DNA of 64,000 nucleotides from Polaribacter sp. Z022 (GCF_023555495.1 NZ_JALCZO010000003.1:434001-498000), one strand, 5' to 3'. Positions 35,996 to 44,714 are shown, counted from the stretch's first letter. Made by a program: numbers and translations. The notes: generated by a model not told the origin, from the sequence alone.

Positions 35996-36529
35996 CTAGC
36001 TCCAAGGATCGTCATTTGGTTCTAATTGTTTTTGACTTGCAAAAGCAGATTTAGAGGTTGTTTCTACTTCACCTACTTTTAAACAAGAAAATAATAAAAA
36101 TGAAATTTCAACATCCTTTTTATCTAATAATTGAAGTTTTATTAAATCTTCAAACTCTTTATCTATAAAAGATTCATCAAACTCAGCAATTTTATAAGCG
36201 TTTTTATAGATAGAAATTTTCTTTTTAAAATGAATTTTTAATTCGTAAGTAATTCCTTTTAAATCAACAGAAAAAATAGTTTTCTTATTATTTTTAGAAA
36301 TTAATTCAGACACATTTCCATTAACATCTTTAATGGTATACACCATTTTCCATTTCCAAAATTCAAATTTCTTAGTTATATAGTAAATAACTTTGTCATC
36401 AACATTAAAAACCTCAGCACCTTGTTTGCCAAATTCCATAAACCATTTAGAACTAATTAATCTTTTTTTAGAAGAATATAGATCTAACGAATTATTAAAA
36501 TGTTTGATTGCATATAGTTGTGTACTCAT
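35996..36529 (-). CDS. Hypothetical protein with beta-rich core
   Basis: A 177-residue soluble protein without signal peptide. It consists of repeated short beta strands with Trp/Phe-rich stretches (SSKWFMEFGKQGAEVFNVDDKVIYYITKKFEFWKWKMVYTIKDVNG), reminiscent of a tubby/LURP-like barrel, and has a helix-rich end. I do not recognise the family with confidence. It is monocistronic and converges with the previous gene. Confidence 0.7.
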   Translation of the reverse strand: MSTQLYAIKHFNNSLDLYSSKKRLISSKWFMEFGKQGAEVFNVDDKVIYYITKKFEFWKWKMVYTIKDVNGNVSELISKNNKKTIFSVDLKGITYELKIHFKKKISIYKNAYKIAEFDESFIDKEFEDLIKLQLLDKKDVEISFLLFSCLKVGEVETTSKSAFASQKQLEPNDDPWS

Positions 36530-36602
36530 AAAATAGAATTGTATTATAAAAATACATCAACTATTTATAAAATAAGAATTTTTTAGAATACTTTTTTTAT
36601 AC

Positions 36603-37577
36603 TTATTTGTTATTTAAGAATGCAATAACTTTATCTGGAAAATCTGTAAAAGCTCCATCAATATTTACTTCTACAAAAAGTGTTTCCATCATTTCTTCAA
36701 AACTAGAAAAACCATCATAAGCATCTGCTCTAAATGTATAAGGATGCACTTTTAAACCTAATTTATGTGCATCTGAAACTAATGAAGTAAACTGCCATTT
36801 ACCTTCAATTTTTTTATCTAAAATTTGTTGGTACCAAGGTCCTATTCCATCAGCAAAAGTAGCAATATGTCTTAGGTTTTTAACATCATTTTCAAATTCG
36901 GTTAAATACACCAAAAATAAATCTGATTTTAATTCAACACGAATTCTTTCTAATTCTTTTACATCAAAACATTGTAAAATACAATTGTCTTTTTTAGAAT
37001 TGTAACCATAATTAGACAAAATTTTCAAAACAATTTCAGTTATTTTTTTTCCTTCTTTTTGATGAAAAGCTGGGTCTTTAATTTCTGGATAAATTCCTAT
37101 GTTTTTTCCTGTTGATGCGTTTAAGCCCTGAATTAATTCGATTTCTTCTTGTAAAGAATGAAGCTTAAAATTTCCTTTCCAAATTGGATAACGATTTTTA
37201 TATACTTGTTTTCCTGTTTTAGGATTAAATCGTTCTGTAACTTTTAGTGTTTGTAACTCATTAAAAGTAAAATCAATTACATAATATCTCTTATCTTTTC
37301 TTTTTCTATTAGGAAACTTTTTTGCTACATCTGTAACATCGTCTAAATAAATATCATGTATTACAATTGGCACATTGTCTTTACTTAACACTAAATCTTG
37401 CTCAATAAACTGAGGGTTCATAGCATGTGCCATTGCTTTGGCTTCTAACGTATGTTCTGGTAAATAACCAGAAGCACCTCTATGTGCAATTACAATTTTT
37501 TTATTCATTTTTGTTTTTTGAATATGAGGTTTATTTAATAAACACAAACCAATCAAAAATAATAAAATTGATTTCAT
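36603..37577 (-). CDS. Glycerophosphodiester phosphodiesterase
   Basis: A 324-residue GDPD of GlpQ type that hydrolyses glycerophosphodiesters to glycerol-3-phosphate and an alcohol. The catalytic HRGASGYLPEHTLEA is near residue 33, followed by EQDLVLSKDNVPIVIHDIYLDDVTDV with the metal-binding Glu, Asp and His. A hydrophobic N-terminus (ILLFLIGLCLL) suggests export; a start at the internal Met (residue 24) is possible. It is divergent from the small gene at 37626. Confidence 0.93.
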   Translation of the reverse strand: MKSILLFLIGLCLLNKPHIQKTKMNKKIVIAHRGASGYLPEHTLEAKAMAHAMNPQFIEQDLVLSKDNVPIVIHDIYLDDVTDVAKKFPNRKRKDKRYYVIDFTFNELQTLKVTERFNPKTGKQVYKNRYPIWKGNFKLHSLQEEIELIQGLNASTGKNIGIYPEIKDPAFHQKEGKKITEIVLKILSNYGYNSKKDNCILQCFDVKELERIRVELKSDLFLVYLTEFENDVKNLRHIATFADGIGPWYQQILDKKIEGKWQFTSLVSDAHKLGLKVHPYTFRADAYDGFSSFEEMMETLFVEVNIDGAFTDFPDKVIAFLNNK

Positions 37578-37613
37578 TTTGATGAAAATTAGAATTTAAA
37601 GATATAACTTTTG

Positions 37614-37621
37614 TAATTTTG
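37614..37621 (+). promoter_or_regulatory. -7 box directly before the 79-residue gene
   Basis: TAATTTTG matches TAnnTTTG. Only four bases separate it from the ATG at 37626, so the transcript would be leaderless. Confidence 0.55.
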
Positions 37622-37625
37622 CAAT

Positions 37626-37865
37626 ATGAAATTAGCGTTAAAAATTATGTTTGTTGTCTTTATAATTTGGATGATAACAGGAATTTATTTAGTAAATACT
37701 GAACACGAAAAAGCACAAATTGTAATGGGTTTAGGTGTTTTTTACTTTTCTTTTTTATTTATGCCTTTCTTTATCTATTACAGATATAGAGATGGAAAAT
37801 ACAAGAAGTATATTATTAATGACGAAAAACTGAAAAACGCTTTTAAAAATATGGGAAAGGATTAA
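37626..37865 (+). CDS. Small two-helix membrane protein
   Basis: A 79-residue protein with two membrane helices (IMFVVFIIWMITGIYLV and IVMGLGVFYFSFLFMPFFIYY) followed by a charged tail. The family is unknown to me. A -7 box lies just before the start codon, so it may be translated from a leaderless mRNA. It converges with the nuclease gene and overlaps its stop by 4 bases. Confidence 0.75.
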   Translation: MKLALKIMFVVFIIWMITGIYLVNTEHEKAQIVMGLGVFYFSFLFMPFFIYYRYRDGKYKKYIINDEKLKNAFKNMGKD

Positions 37866-38827
37866 TCTTCCTTTTTTAAATACAAATACACAGGAAAATG
37901 GTCTGAAAAACCACCTTGATACCAAGGACCAATATAAGTTCTAAAAGGGCTTCCTTTTAATTTTCCTCTAAATATTTTAAGCCATTTTTTATTAAAAACC
38001 TCAGCGTGTTTAAAATAATGTTTGCCATCTTCTTTCTCAAAAAAGTTTTTAGAAATTATTATTTGATCAAACAAATTCCATTTACCATCATAAGTTAAAG
38101 TGCCCATTTCATCTCTATCTAATAAAGATTCCATTGGGTTGTAAAAATCTTCAGTTATTAAATAGTCTTTTATACTTTTACTTGTTGGGTCGTCATTAAA
38201 ATCGCCCATAATCATAATTTTAGCATTATAAGTTTTGGCTTGTATAACCTCTACAATACTTCTAGCTAACTTTGCAGCTTCAATACGTTTGTATTCAGAT
38301 TCTTCTGTTCCTTCTCTTCTAGATGGCCAATGATTTACCAAAATATGAACCAATTCTCCATTTAAATTTCCATAAACAACCAAAACATCACGTGTATAAT
38401 CACGCTCTCCTTCTTCATCTTCTAAATACAAAGGAAAATTTTCTGAACCCAACAATTCAAACATTTGCTTATTATACAAAAGTGCCACATCTATACCTCT
38501 ATCATCTGGAGAATCATAATGAACAAAATCATAATGATGTTTTTTTAAATATTTAGAATTCGCTAAATCTTCTACTACTTTAGCATTTTCTACTTCTACC
38601 AAACCAACAATTGCAGGTGCATGATAAGATTTTTCGTTTCCTAATTGAGAAATTACAGAACCTAATTTTTTAATTTTATCATTATAACGTTTATGATTCC
38701 AATTCCTCTTTCCATCTGTAGTAAAATCATCATCAAAAGTATTAGGATTATCTACTGTATCAAATAAGTTTTCTACATTATAAAATCCTATTGTAAAAAT
38801 ATCTTTACTCTTTTTAGATGAGAACAT
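37862..38827 (-). CDS. Endonuclease/exonuclease/phosphatase (EEP) family protein
   Basis: A 321-residue EEP-fold enzyme. Signatures are GFYNVENLFDTVDNP (Asn/Glu metal site), GLVEVENAKV, LVNHWPSRREG, MIMGDFNDDPTS (catalytic Asp/Asn) and the C-terminal FSDHFPVYLYL (catalytic Asp-His). No signal peptide is evident, so it may act on intracellular nucleic acid or phosphoesters. The substrate is unknown. It is monocistronic. Confidence 0.9.
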   Translation of the reverse strand: MFSSKKSKDIFTIGFYNVENLFDTVDNPNTFDDDFTTDGKRNWNHKRYNDKIKKLGSVISQLGNEKSYHAPAIVGLVEVENAKVVEDLANSKYLKKHHYDFVHYDSPDDRGIDVALLYNKQMFELLGSENFPLYLEDEEGERDYTRDVLVVYGNLNGELVHILVNHWPSRREGTEESEYKRIEAAKLARSIVEVIQAKTYNAKIMIMGDFNDDPTSKSIKDYLITEDFYNPMESLLDRDEMGTLTYDGKWNLFDQIIISKNFFEKEDGKHYFKHAEVFNKKWLKIFRGKLKGSPFRTYIGPWYQGGFSDHFPVYLYLKKED

Positions 38828-38944
38828 AAATTTGTTTTTTGCGTAAAAATAACAAAATAAAACTTTCTTATAGATAACCTAAATTATATGTTTTGTTAAC
38901 ATTAATTTCCATTTTTTATCAATTTGAAAATTATTTTTGCATTG

Positions 38945-39040
38945 TTTAAAATTTGATAAAAAAATGCTATAAGAAGAAACAATGTAACTGAATTAAATTT
39001 GAATTAATTAAAAACCTCTAAAATATTGAGGTTTTTTTTT
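38945..39040 (+). ncRNA. Candidate small RNA upstream of hflX
   Basis: A TATTTTTG -7 box (38932-38939) is followed about 70 bases later by a terminator hairpin (39011-39018 with 39028-39035, long T run). The segment between holds only two- or three-codon frames. This is the layout of a small noncoding transcript, but there is no sequence match I recognise. Confidence 0.35.
39011..39040 (+). terminator. Intrinsic terminator upstream of hflX
   Basis: AAAACCTC pairs with GAGGTTTT around a 9-base loop, followed by a run of T to 39040. No coding gene on this strand ends nearby. Confidence 0.8.
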
Positions 39041-39064
39041 GCCTTAAACCAAAGCAAAACTTTG

Positions 39065-39072
39065 TATTTTTG
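39065..39072 (+). promoter_or_regulatory. -7 box of hflX (leaderless start)
   Basis: TATTTTTG matches TAnnTTTG. The ATG at 39079 is six bases after the box, at about the expected transcription start. A TTG at 39039-39041 could act as the -33 element. Confidence 0.6.
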
Positions 39073-39078
39073 CACTCT

Positions 39079-40290
39079 ATGATAGACGAACGTAAAGCAA
39101 AATCTGAGAAAGCTGTTTTAATAGGAATAATTTCGCAACAGCAAGATGAAATTCAATCTACAGAATATTTAGATGAACTAGAATTTTTAACCACAACTGC
39201 TGGAGGTGTTGCTGTAAAACGTTTTGTTCAAAAAATGGAAAAACCAAATCCTAAAACTTTTTTAGGAGCTGGTAAATTAGAAGAAGTTAGAGATTATATA
39301 GAATCTAACCATATTGGTACTGCAATTTTTGATGACGAACTTTCTCCTGCTCAATTAAGAAACATAGAAAAAATATTAGATTGTAAAATTTTAGATAGAA
39401 CCAATCTTATCTTAGATATTTTTGCTCAAAGAGCACAAACAAGTTCTGCAAAAACACAAGTAGAATTAGCTCAATGTCAATATTTATTACCACGTTTAAC
39501 AAGACTTTGGACTCACCTTGATAAACAAAAAGGAGGTATTGGTATGCGTGGACCTGGAGAAACAGAAATTGAAACAGATAGACGTATAATTCGTGATAAA
39601 ATTACCCTTCTTAAAAAGAAACTAAAAACCATAGATAAACAAATGGCTGTGCAACGTAAAAACCGTGGAAAGATGGTTAGAGTTGCTTTAGTTGGTTATA
39701 CAAACGTAGGTAAATCTACCTTAATGAATGTTATTAGTAAAAGTGATGTTTTTGCCGAAAACAAGCTTTTTGCAACTCTAGATACTACTGTAAGAAAGGT
39801 TGTTATTAAAAATATTCCGTTTTTATTAACTGATACAGTAGGGTTTATTAGAAAATTACCAACGCAATTAGTTGAGTCTTTTAAATCTACTTTAGATGAA
39901 GTTAGAGAGGCAGATTTATTATTGCATGTGGTAGATATTTCACATCCAAATTTTGAAGATCATATTGCTTCTGTTAATACCATTTTAGCAGATATTAAAT
40001 GTGCAGACAAACCTACTTTAATGGTTTTTAATAAAATTGATGCTTATTCTCATGAAACTATTGATGAAGATGATTTAATTACCGAAAAAGGGAAAGAACA
40101 TTACACATTACAAGATTGGGAAAAAACTTGGATGAGTAACAATGATGTTGCTTCAATTTTTATATCTGCAATTAATAAAGAAAACCTTGAAAGTTTTAAA
40201 GATAAAACTTACGATGAAGTAAAGAAAATTCATATTCAACGTTTTCCTTATAATGACTTTTTGTATTATGAATATAAAGGAGAAGAATAA
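39079..40290 (+). CDS. hflX: GTPase HflX
   Basis: A 403-residue ribosome-associated GTPase that splits or rescues stalled ribosomes under stress. The N-terminal HflX domain includes TFLGAGKLEEVRDYI and the glycine-rich GGIGMRGPGETEIETDRR. The G domain has GYTNVGKST (G1), DTVGFI (G3) and NKID (G4). The TTG at 39070 would add three residues but lies within the -7 box, so I use the ATG at 39079. A 41-residue gene overlaps its 3' end in another frame. Confidence 0.95.
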   Translation: MIDERKAKSEKAVLIGIISQQQDEIQSTEYLDELEFLTTTAGGVAVKRFVQKMEKPNPKTFLGAGKLEEVRDYIESNHIGTAIFDDELSPAQLRNIEKILDCKILDRTNLILDIFAQRAQTSSAKTQVELAQCQYLLPRLTRLWTHLDKQKGGIGMRGPGETEIETDRRIIRDKITLLKKKLKTIDKQMAVQRKNRGKMVRVALVGYTNVGKSTLMNVISKSDVFAENKLFATLDTTVRKVVIKNIPFLLTDTVGFIRKLPTQLVESFKSTLDEVREADLLLHVVDISHPNFEDHIASVNTILADIKCADKPTLMVFNKIDAYSHETIDEDDLITEKGKEHYTLQDWEKTWMSNNDVASIFISAINKENLESFKDKTYDEVKKIHIQRFPYNDFLYYEYKGEE

Positions 40291-40393
40291 AATAAAAAAA
40301 GCATTAATTATAGTTGGTATAATTGTTATACTATTTTTAATTTGGGCAGAACTAAGTGTTGGTATTTTTGGTTCTCCTTTTGCTGGTAGTTAG
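40268..40393 (+). CDS. 41-residue single-pass membrane peptide
   Basis: A short frame starting at an ATG inside the end of hflX (23-base overlap) and ending TAG at 40393. It encodes a basic N-terminus (MNIKEKNKIKK), one membrane helix (ALIIVGIIVILFLIW) and the tail AELSVGIFGSPFAGS. Similar tiny proteins with a helix followed by an A-V/S-G-[IV]-F-G-[ST]-P-[FW]-A-G-S tail occur in flavobacteria as far as I recall, which supports a real gene. Its role is unknown. It ends 4 bases inside the converging CNNM gene. Confidence 0.7.
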   Translation: MNIKEKNKIKKALIIVGIIVILFLIWAELSVGIFGSPFAGS

Positions 40394-41505
40394 TCTTCTT
40401 TTTTATCTTCTATAACTCCCATTCTTTTTGCTCTACTCTCCCAAGATTTTCTAGCATAAGATTGTAAATCTGCTATATTATCAGATTCGTCCATAATTTC
40501 TAAACCTAATAGGGTTTCTATTACATCTTCTTGAGAAACCAAACCACTTACAGAACCATATTCATCTACAACCAATGCAATGTGTTCTTTTTCTTTAATT
40601 AGCTTATCAAACAAATTTGCTATAGAAATATCTCTATTAGTTATAATTATATCTCTTTTAATAGTAGCCAAAGTTTCATTTCCTTTACCGTTAATAATCG
40701 CTTCTAATAAATTATCTTTTAAGAAATAACCAGATATACTGTCTGGATTTTCTGCAAAAACAGGAATTCTAGAATAACGTAACGTTTTATGGTCATCATA
40801 AAAAGATTGTATAGATTGCTGTTCATCTGCTGTTTTTAATACAGTTCTAGGAGTCATTACATTTTTTACTTTTATCTCTTTAAAACCTAATAAATTTTTA
40901 ATAACCTTACTTTCATTTTTCTTAAAAACTCCATCTTTTTCAGCCATTTCTGTCATTACCAAAAATCCTTCTCTACTTAAAACACTTCCATGACCTTTAC
41001 CTCCAATTAGTTTTGTTGTTAATTGTAATAACCATAGTATACCTGTCCATTTTAAAGGAAAAATCATCACTTTTAAAGCAGTAGAAGTAAAACTAGCTAA
41101 TTGTTTCCAATAAGTTGCACCAATAGTTTTTGGTATTATTTCTGAAGCTACTAAAATTAAAATTGTCATTATTGTAGAAACAACTCCAACCATTACATCT
41201 TCTGTAATACTAACTCCAAAAAAAGTTTTTGCAGCAGAACCATACATTTCTGCATAAGCAACTTTTGCTTGTACACCTACTAAAATTGCACCTACAGTAT
41301 GTGCAATAGTATTTATTGTTAAAATTGCAATTAAGGGTTTATCAACATCTTTTTTTAAACTTTCTAGTTCTGTTGCAAAAGAAGCTCCTTCACTCTTTTT
41401 TAAATTGATAAAAGTTGGAGTTATACTTAACAAAACTGCTTCTAGAATAGAACATAGAAATGAAAAGAATATAGAAATGGTTGCAAAAACAATTAATAGC
41501 GTCAT
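40390..41505 (-). CDS. CNNM/hemolysin-type membrane protein with CBS domains
   Basis: A 371-residue inner-membrane protein from the ATG at 41505. Four hydrophobic segments form a CNNM (DUF21) domain (residues 1-185), then a two-CBS module (about 215-345; VMTPRTVLKTADEQQS, EKEHIALVVDEYGSVSGLVSQEDVIETLLG). The CorC_HlyC C-terminal domain of GldE/CorC-like proteins is missing. The family is linked to Mg2+/cobalt transport. A longer frame from 41532 adds nine basic residues and is less likely. Confidence 0.88.
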   Translation of the reverse strand: MTLLIVFATISIFFSFLCSILEAVLLSITPTFINLKKSEGASFATELESLKKDVDKPLIAILTINTIAHTVGAILVGVQAKVAYAEMYGSAAKTFFGVSITEDVMVGVVSTIMTILILVASEIIPKTIGATYWKQLASFTSTALKVMIFPLKWTGILWLLQLTTKLIGGKGHGSVLSREGFLVMTEMAEKDGVFKKNESKVIKNLLGFKEIKVKNVMTPRTVLKTADEQQSIQSFYDDHKTLRYSRIPVFAENPDSISGYFLKDNLLEAIINGKGNETLATIKRDIIITNRDISIANLFDKLIKEKEHIALVVDEYGSVSGLVSQEDVIETLLGLEIMDESDNIADLQSYARKSWESRAKRMGVIEDKKED

Positions 41506-41537
41506 TCTGTTTATTTTTTTTCGAAAATACAAAAATA

Positions 41538-41570
41538 AAAAACCTCAAGAATTTCTTCTCGAGGTTTTTA
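41538..41570 (-). terminator. Hairpin between CNNM and DUF3078 genes
   Basis: AAAAACCTC (41538-41546) pairs with GAGGTTTTT (41561-41569), with an inner AAGAA/TTCTT pair. It lies just downstream of the minus-strand DUF3078 gene and ends its transcript. Confidence 0.8.
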
Positions 41571-41591
41571 TAATAAAATTATTTACATTTA

Positions 41592-42497
41592 TTAAAAAGA
41601 ATAATTCATACCTAACAACCAAAAAGATTGTAACTTATTATCTGCAGCTGTTAAAGCTACTCCTTGAGAATTTGCAGCTTCTTGTTGGTTATCACGTAAT
41701 CCAAACTCAAAACCTAAACCAATACCTTTCCATATTTTATATCCTAAAGAATTTGTCCAAGTCCAGTTAGATAAATTTCCATCTTTATAACTCTGAAACA
41801 TAGAAAAATTAGATTTTACGCTAATATTGTTATGCTTTGCAGTATAATCTGCAACTATTTTTGCTCCAGGTGATGATGTAAAAACTGTATTTCCTGTGCT
41901 AAAAATTGTATTATAGTTTGCAGGATGCATAACAACAACTAACCTACTTGTAGGTGTCCATGTAAAACCTACACCAAAATCTAAAAACCCTGGATTGTTA
42001 AAGTTGTCTATTAAAGTTGTTCTGTATTCTGCCAAAGCAGAAAGCGCCCATTTTTTATTTAACCTTTTACCATATAAAGAAGTTAAAGTAAATACATCTG
42101 TAGCCGTTTCAAAATCTGCACTATCTGTTGGATTATCCTTATCGTCTAATTTTACCCAACCTAAATTAATACTTCCAGAGTTTCTCCAGAAATAATCTTC
42201 TTCAATTAAGTTTGCAAAACCGTTAACAGTAATACCAAAACTTCCTGCAGATGCATTTGGAGCTGTTCTAGAATACCAGTTATTAAAACCAGATAAGTTA
42301 CCCCCTATTGTACCAAAAGCACCTTTTCTCCAACCTGGAAGTGCATCTATTTTTGCTTGCAAAGCATTAACTTCTCCTTGTAATTTTGCAATTTTTGCTT
42401 TTTTAGGAGCTATTTCTTTTTTTAATTCTTCAGCAGTTTGAGCATTTACTGAAACACTAATACATACCAATAAAAATAAGATTGATAATTTTTTCAT
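41592..42497 (-). CDS. DUF3078 family outer-membrane protein
   Basis: A 301-residue secreted protein with signal peptide ending VNAQ. A short coiled coil (EELKKEIAPKKAKIAKLQGEVNALQAKIDAL) is followed by a beta-rich domain with many aromatic strands ending in NYSF, which fits a small outer-membrane barrel of the DUF3078 type. The function is unknown. A start at 42533 would add 12 residues ahead of the signal peptide and is unlikely. It shares orientation and family with the next gene. Confidence 0.85.
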   Translation of the reverse strand: MKKLSILFLLVCISVSVNAQTAEELKKEIAPKKAKIAKLQGEVNALQAKIDALPGWRKGAFGTIGGNLSGFNNWYSRTAPNASAGSFGITVNGFANLIEEDYFWRNSGSINLGWVKLDDKDNPTDSADFETATDVFTLTSLYGKRLNKKWALSALAEYRTTLIDNFNNPGFLDFGVGFTWTPTSRLVVVMHPANYNTIFSTGNTVFTSSPGAKIVADYTAKHNNISVKSNFSMFQSYKDGNLSNWTWTNSLGYKIWKGIGLGFEFGLRDNQQEAANSQGVALTAADNKLQSFWLLGMNYSF

Positions 42498-42557
42498 TTT
42501 TTTTGTTTTAATTTTAATCGTACAAATTTGCACTTTGTTTATTAGACAATAAAATTG

Positions 42558-43418
42558 TTAATAAGTCACTTTTTCATGAAAACTATAATTTACACCTAAG
42601 CCAAAGAGTTGTCTAAATTGAACTCTACTAGAGGCATTATCATCCATAATTGAATGAAAAGTCATTTGCATTTTAATGTGTTTATTTACTTTAAAACGAA
42701 TATTTGTTTGATAATCTATATCTATATTACCAACATTTGCTAAATAATCTGTATACATGGTTAAAACATTTTCCATTTCAATGTTTTCCATCAAGTAAAA
42801 TTTATAATAACCAGATAGGTTAAAACCTAAACTGAAAGCAGAGTTTTTACCTTCTTCAACACCAAATTTTCCTGAGAAAAAATCATTTACAAAAGTAAAT
42901 CTTGCTGTAGCAGGTGCTATATTTAGGTTTAAATTATCCGATTTTTTCCATAACATACCTGGTCCAAAAGTTAAATAAGCTGGAGATAGGAACTCAGAAA
43001 CTAATGTTTTGGGTTCTTGTTTATAATCATAACCTTTTGTGTATTGTGTTTTAAAGTTACCTATAAATGAAAAAAACCAATAGGTTGTAGTTTTAATACC
43101 TAGTAAGGAGTTGAACTCAAAACGGTCATCAGTTTTTCTAAAACCTTTTTCGCTTAAATGACTAATACCATAACCTGTAATAATTCTACTATCCCAGTTT
43201 ACATTGTTTTTTTTGTAGTTAAAATCGTAGTTTACATTAAAATTTCCTGCAACCGTATTTTCTCCTCCAGAAGACCAATTAGAAAATGAAGATTGATTGA
43301 ATATAAACGCAAATCTTCCATGAATTTTCCATACAGGAATACTATCTTTTTTCTTTTTCTCTTGGCCTAAAAAAATTGTTGTGAAGAAAATGAAAAAAAT
43401 AAGGGTGATTCTTTTCAT
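42558..43418 (-). CDS. DUF3078 family outer-membrane protein
   Basis: A 286-residue secreted protein (MKRITLIFFIFFTTIFLGQ signal) with a beta-strand-rich sequence (WKIHGRFAFIFNQSSFSNWSSGGENTVAGNFNVNYDF) typical of DUF3078. It likely forms an outer-membrane barrel of unknown function. It is the downstream neighbour of the DUF2480-SufT-SufE genes, 9 bases after DUF2480, so it belongs to the same transcript. Confidence 0.87.
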   Translation of the reverse strand: MKRITLIFFIFFTTIFLGQEKKKKDSIPVWKIHGRFAFIFNQSSFSNWSSGGENTVAGNFNVNYDFNYKKNNVNWDSRIITGYGISHLSEKGFRKTDDRFEFNSLLGIKTTTYWFFSFIGNFKTQYTKGYDYKQEPKTLVSEFLSPAYLTFGPGMLWKKSDNLNLNIAPATARFTFVNDFFSGKFGVEEGKNSAFSLGFNLSGYYKFYLMENIEMENVLTMYTDYLANVGNIDIDYQTNIRFKVNKHIKMQMTFHSIMDDNASSRVQFRQLFGLGVNYSFHEKVTY

Positions 43419-43427
43419 AATAAAAAT

Positions 43428-43937
43428 TTATTTTTTTGATTTATACAAAGGAACAGTAGAACATGCTTCTCCAAACATGATTGATTTTGCTATAGGTTGC
43501 AATTTTTCAATTAAAAAAGCATAAGCCGAATTTGGTATGGGTTTATTTGCACAACCTTTTATAATTACGGGTGCGTTAGCAAATTCATTAAAATCGACAA
43601 AATTTAATAGTTCTTGATAAATAGTGGTTTCTAGCAATTCTAAATTACCAATAACTACTTTGTTAGCAAAAGGTGTTAACTCAGAAGCAATTAACATAAA
43701 TGCCCAAGAAGGTATAATTGCATCTACAGAACAATGAATAGCTACAAAAGAATTTTTATATTGAGACCAATCGTGATTTTTAACTGAATCTCTAAAATCT
43801 TTTTCTTTTAAAATTAACTCTTGAAAAAGCCAATTTTTCACATCAAATTGCACTCTTTTTCCTTCGGGATAAATTTCTTCTAAATCGAAAGTTTTAAGCT
43901 TACTATTTGCTACTCTATTTACAATTTCTTCTGCCAT
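43428..43937 (-). CDS. DUF2480 family protein
   Basis: A 169-residue soluble protein found in Bacteroidota next to SUF genes. Recognisable stretches are IVNRVANSKLKTFDLEEIYPEGKRVQFDVKNWLFQELILKEKDFR and FGEACSTVPLYK. One Cys near the C-terminus (GEACS) is conserved. A role in iron-sulfur cluster assembly is inferred from context. It lies 9 bases downstream of the SufT-like gene. Confidence 0.9.
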   Translation of the reverse strand: MAEEIVNRVANSKLKTFDLEEIYPEGKRVQFDVKNWLFQELILKEKDFRDSVKNHDWSQYKNSFVAIHCSVDAIIPSWAFMLIASELTPFANKVVIGNLELLETTIYQELLNFVDFNEFANAPVIIKGCANKPIPNSAYAFLIEKLQPIAKSIMFGEACSTVPLYKSKK

Positions 43938-43946
43938 AAATATATT

Positions 43947-44267
43947 TTATAACATTCCTAATTCTAATTTTGCCTCTTCACTCATCATATCTTGAGTCCA
44001 TGTAGGATCGAATGTAATTTCAACTTCACATTCATTAATTTCCTTTAAAGTCTTAACTTTATCTTCAACCTCAACTGGTAAAGTTTCTGCTACAGGACAA
44101 TTTGGCGAAGTTAAAGTCATTAATATCTTAGCATTGTTTTCTTCAGAAACAAAAACATCATATATTAAACCTAATTCGTAAATATCTACTGGTATTTCTG
44201 GATCGTAAATTGTTTTTAAAACATTTACAATTTTATCTCCTATTTCTTCTAATTCTTTATCTGTCAT
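43947..44267 (-). CDS. SufT-like MIP18 family (DUF59) iron-sulfur assembly protein
   Basis: A 106-residue protein with the MIP18/DUF59 pattern: DPEIPVDIYELGLIYDV near the N-terminus, MTLTSPNCPVAETLPVEVEDKV with the conserved Cys, and VEITFDPTWTQDMMSEEAKLELGML. These proteins help mature iron-sulfur proteins. It sits between the SufE and DUF2480 genes, and the trio probably forms part of the SUF system. Confidence 0.93.
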   Translation of the reverse strand: MTDKELEEIGDKIVNVLKTIYDPEIPVDIYELGLIYDVFVSEENNAKILMTLTSPNCPVAETLPVEVEDKVKTLKEINECEVEITFDPTWTQDMMSEEAKLELGML

Positions 44268-44278
44268 TATTAAATATC

Positions 44279-44704
44279 TTAATTATTTAATTTTGTTTGT
44301 TGTGCAATTGCATACATTTTAATATGCTTAATCATAGAAACCAAACCATTTGCTCTTGTTGGTGATAAGTGTTCTTTTAAACCAATTTCGTCTATAAAAT
44401 CTGTCTTTGCAGTTAAAATATCACTCGGTTTTTGATTTGAGTAAACACGCAATAATAATGCCACAATTCCTTTTGTTAAAATAGCATCACTATCTGCAGA
44501 AAACTTTATTGTTTCGTTTTCTAATTCAGAAAACAACCAAACTTTAGATTGACAACCTTTTATTAAATTTTCATCTAATTTATGTTGTTCTTTAATAATT
44601 GGCAAAGATTTCCCTAACTCTATAATATATTCATAGCGTTCCATCCAATCATCAAACATAGAAAACTCATCAATAATTTCTTCTTGTATTTCTTTGATAG
44701 TCAT
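44279..44704 (-). CDS. sufE: SufE-family sulfur-transfer protein
   Basis: A 141-residue protein that accepts persulfide sulfur from the SufS cysteine desulfurase. The active-site Cys is in NLIKGCQSKVWLF, and the ARANGLVSMIKHIKMY stretch near the end is typical. It is the first gene of the minus-strand group SufE, SufT-like, DUF2480, DUF3078. SufS and SufBCD are not in the window. Confidence 0.94.
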   Translation of the reverse strand: MTIKEIQEEIIDEFSMFDDWMERYEYIIELGKSLPIIKEQHKLDENLIKGCQSKVWLFSELENETIKFSADSDAILTKGIVALLLRVYSNQKPSDILTAKTDFIDEIGLKEHLSPTRANGLVSMIKHIKMYAIAQQTKLNN

Positions 44705-44714
44705 TTTTTAAACT

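Noticed and set aside
39070..39072. TTG start for hflX
   Set aside because: It overlaps the -7 box and adds only three residues; the ATG at 39079 is better placed.
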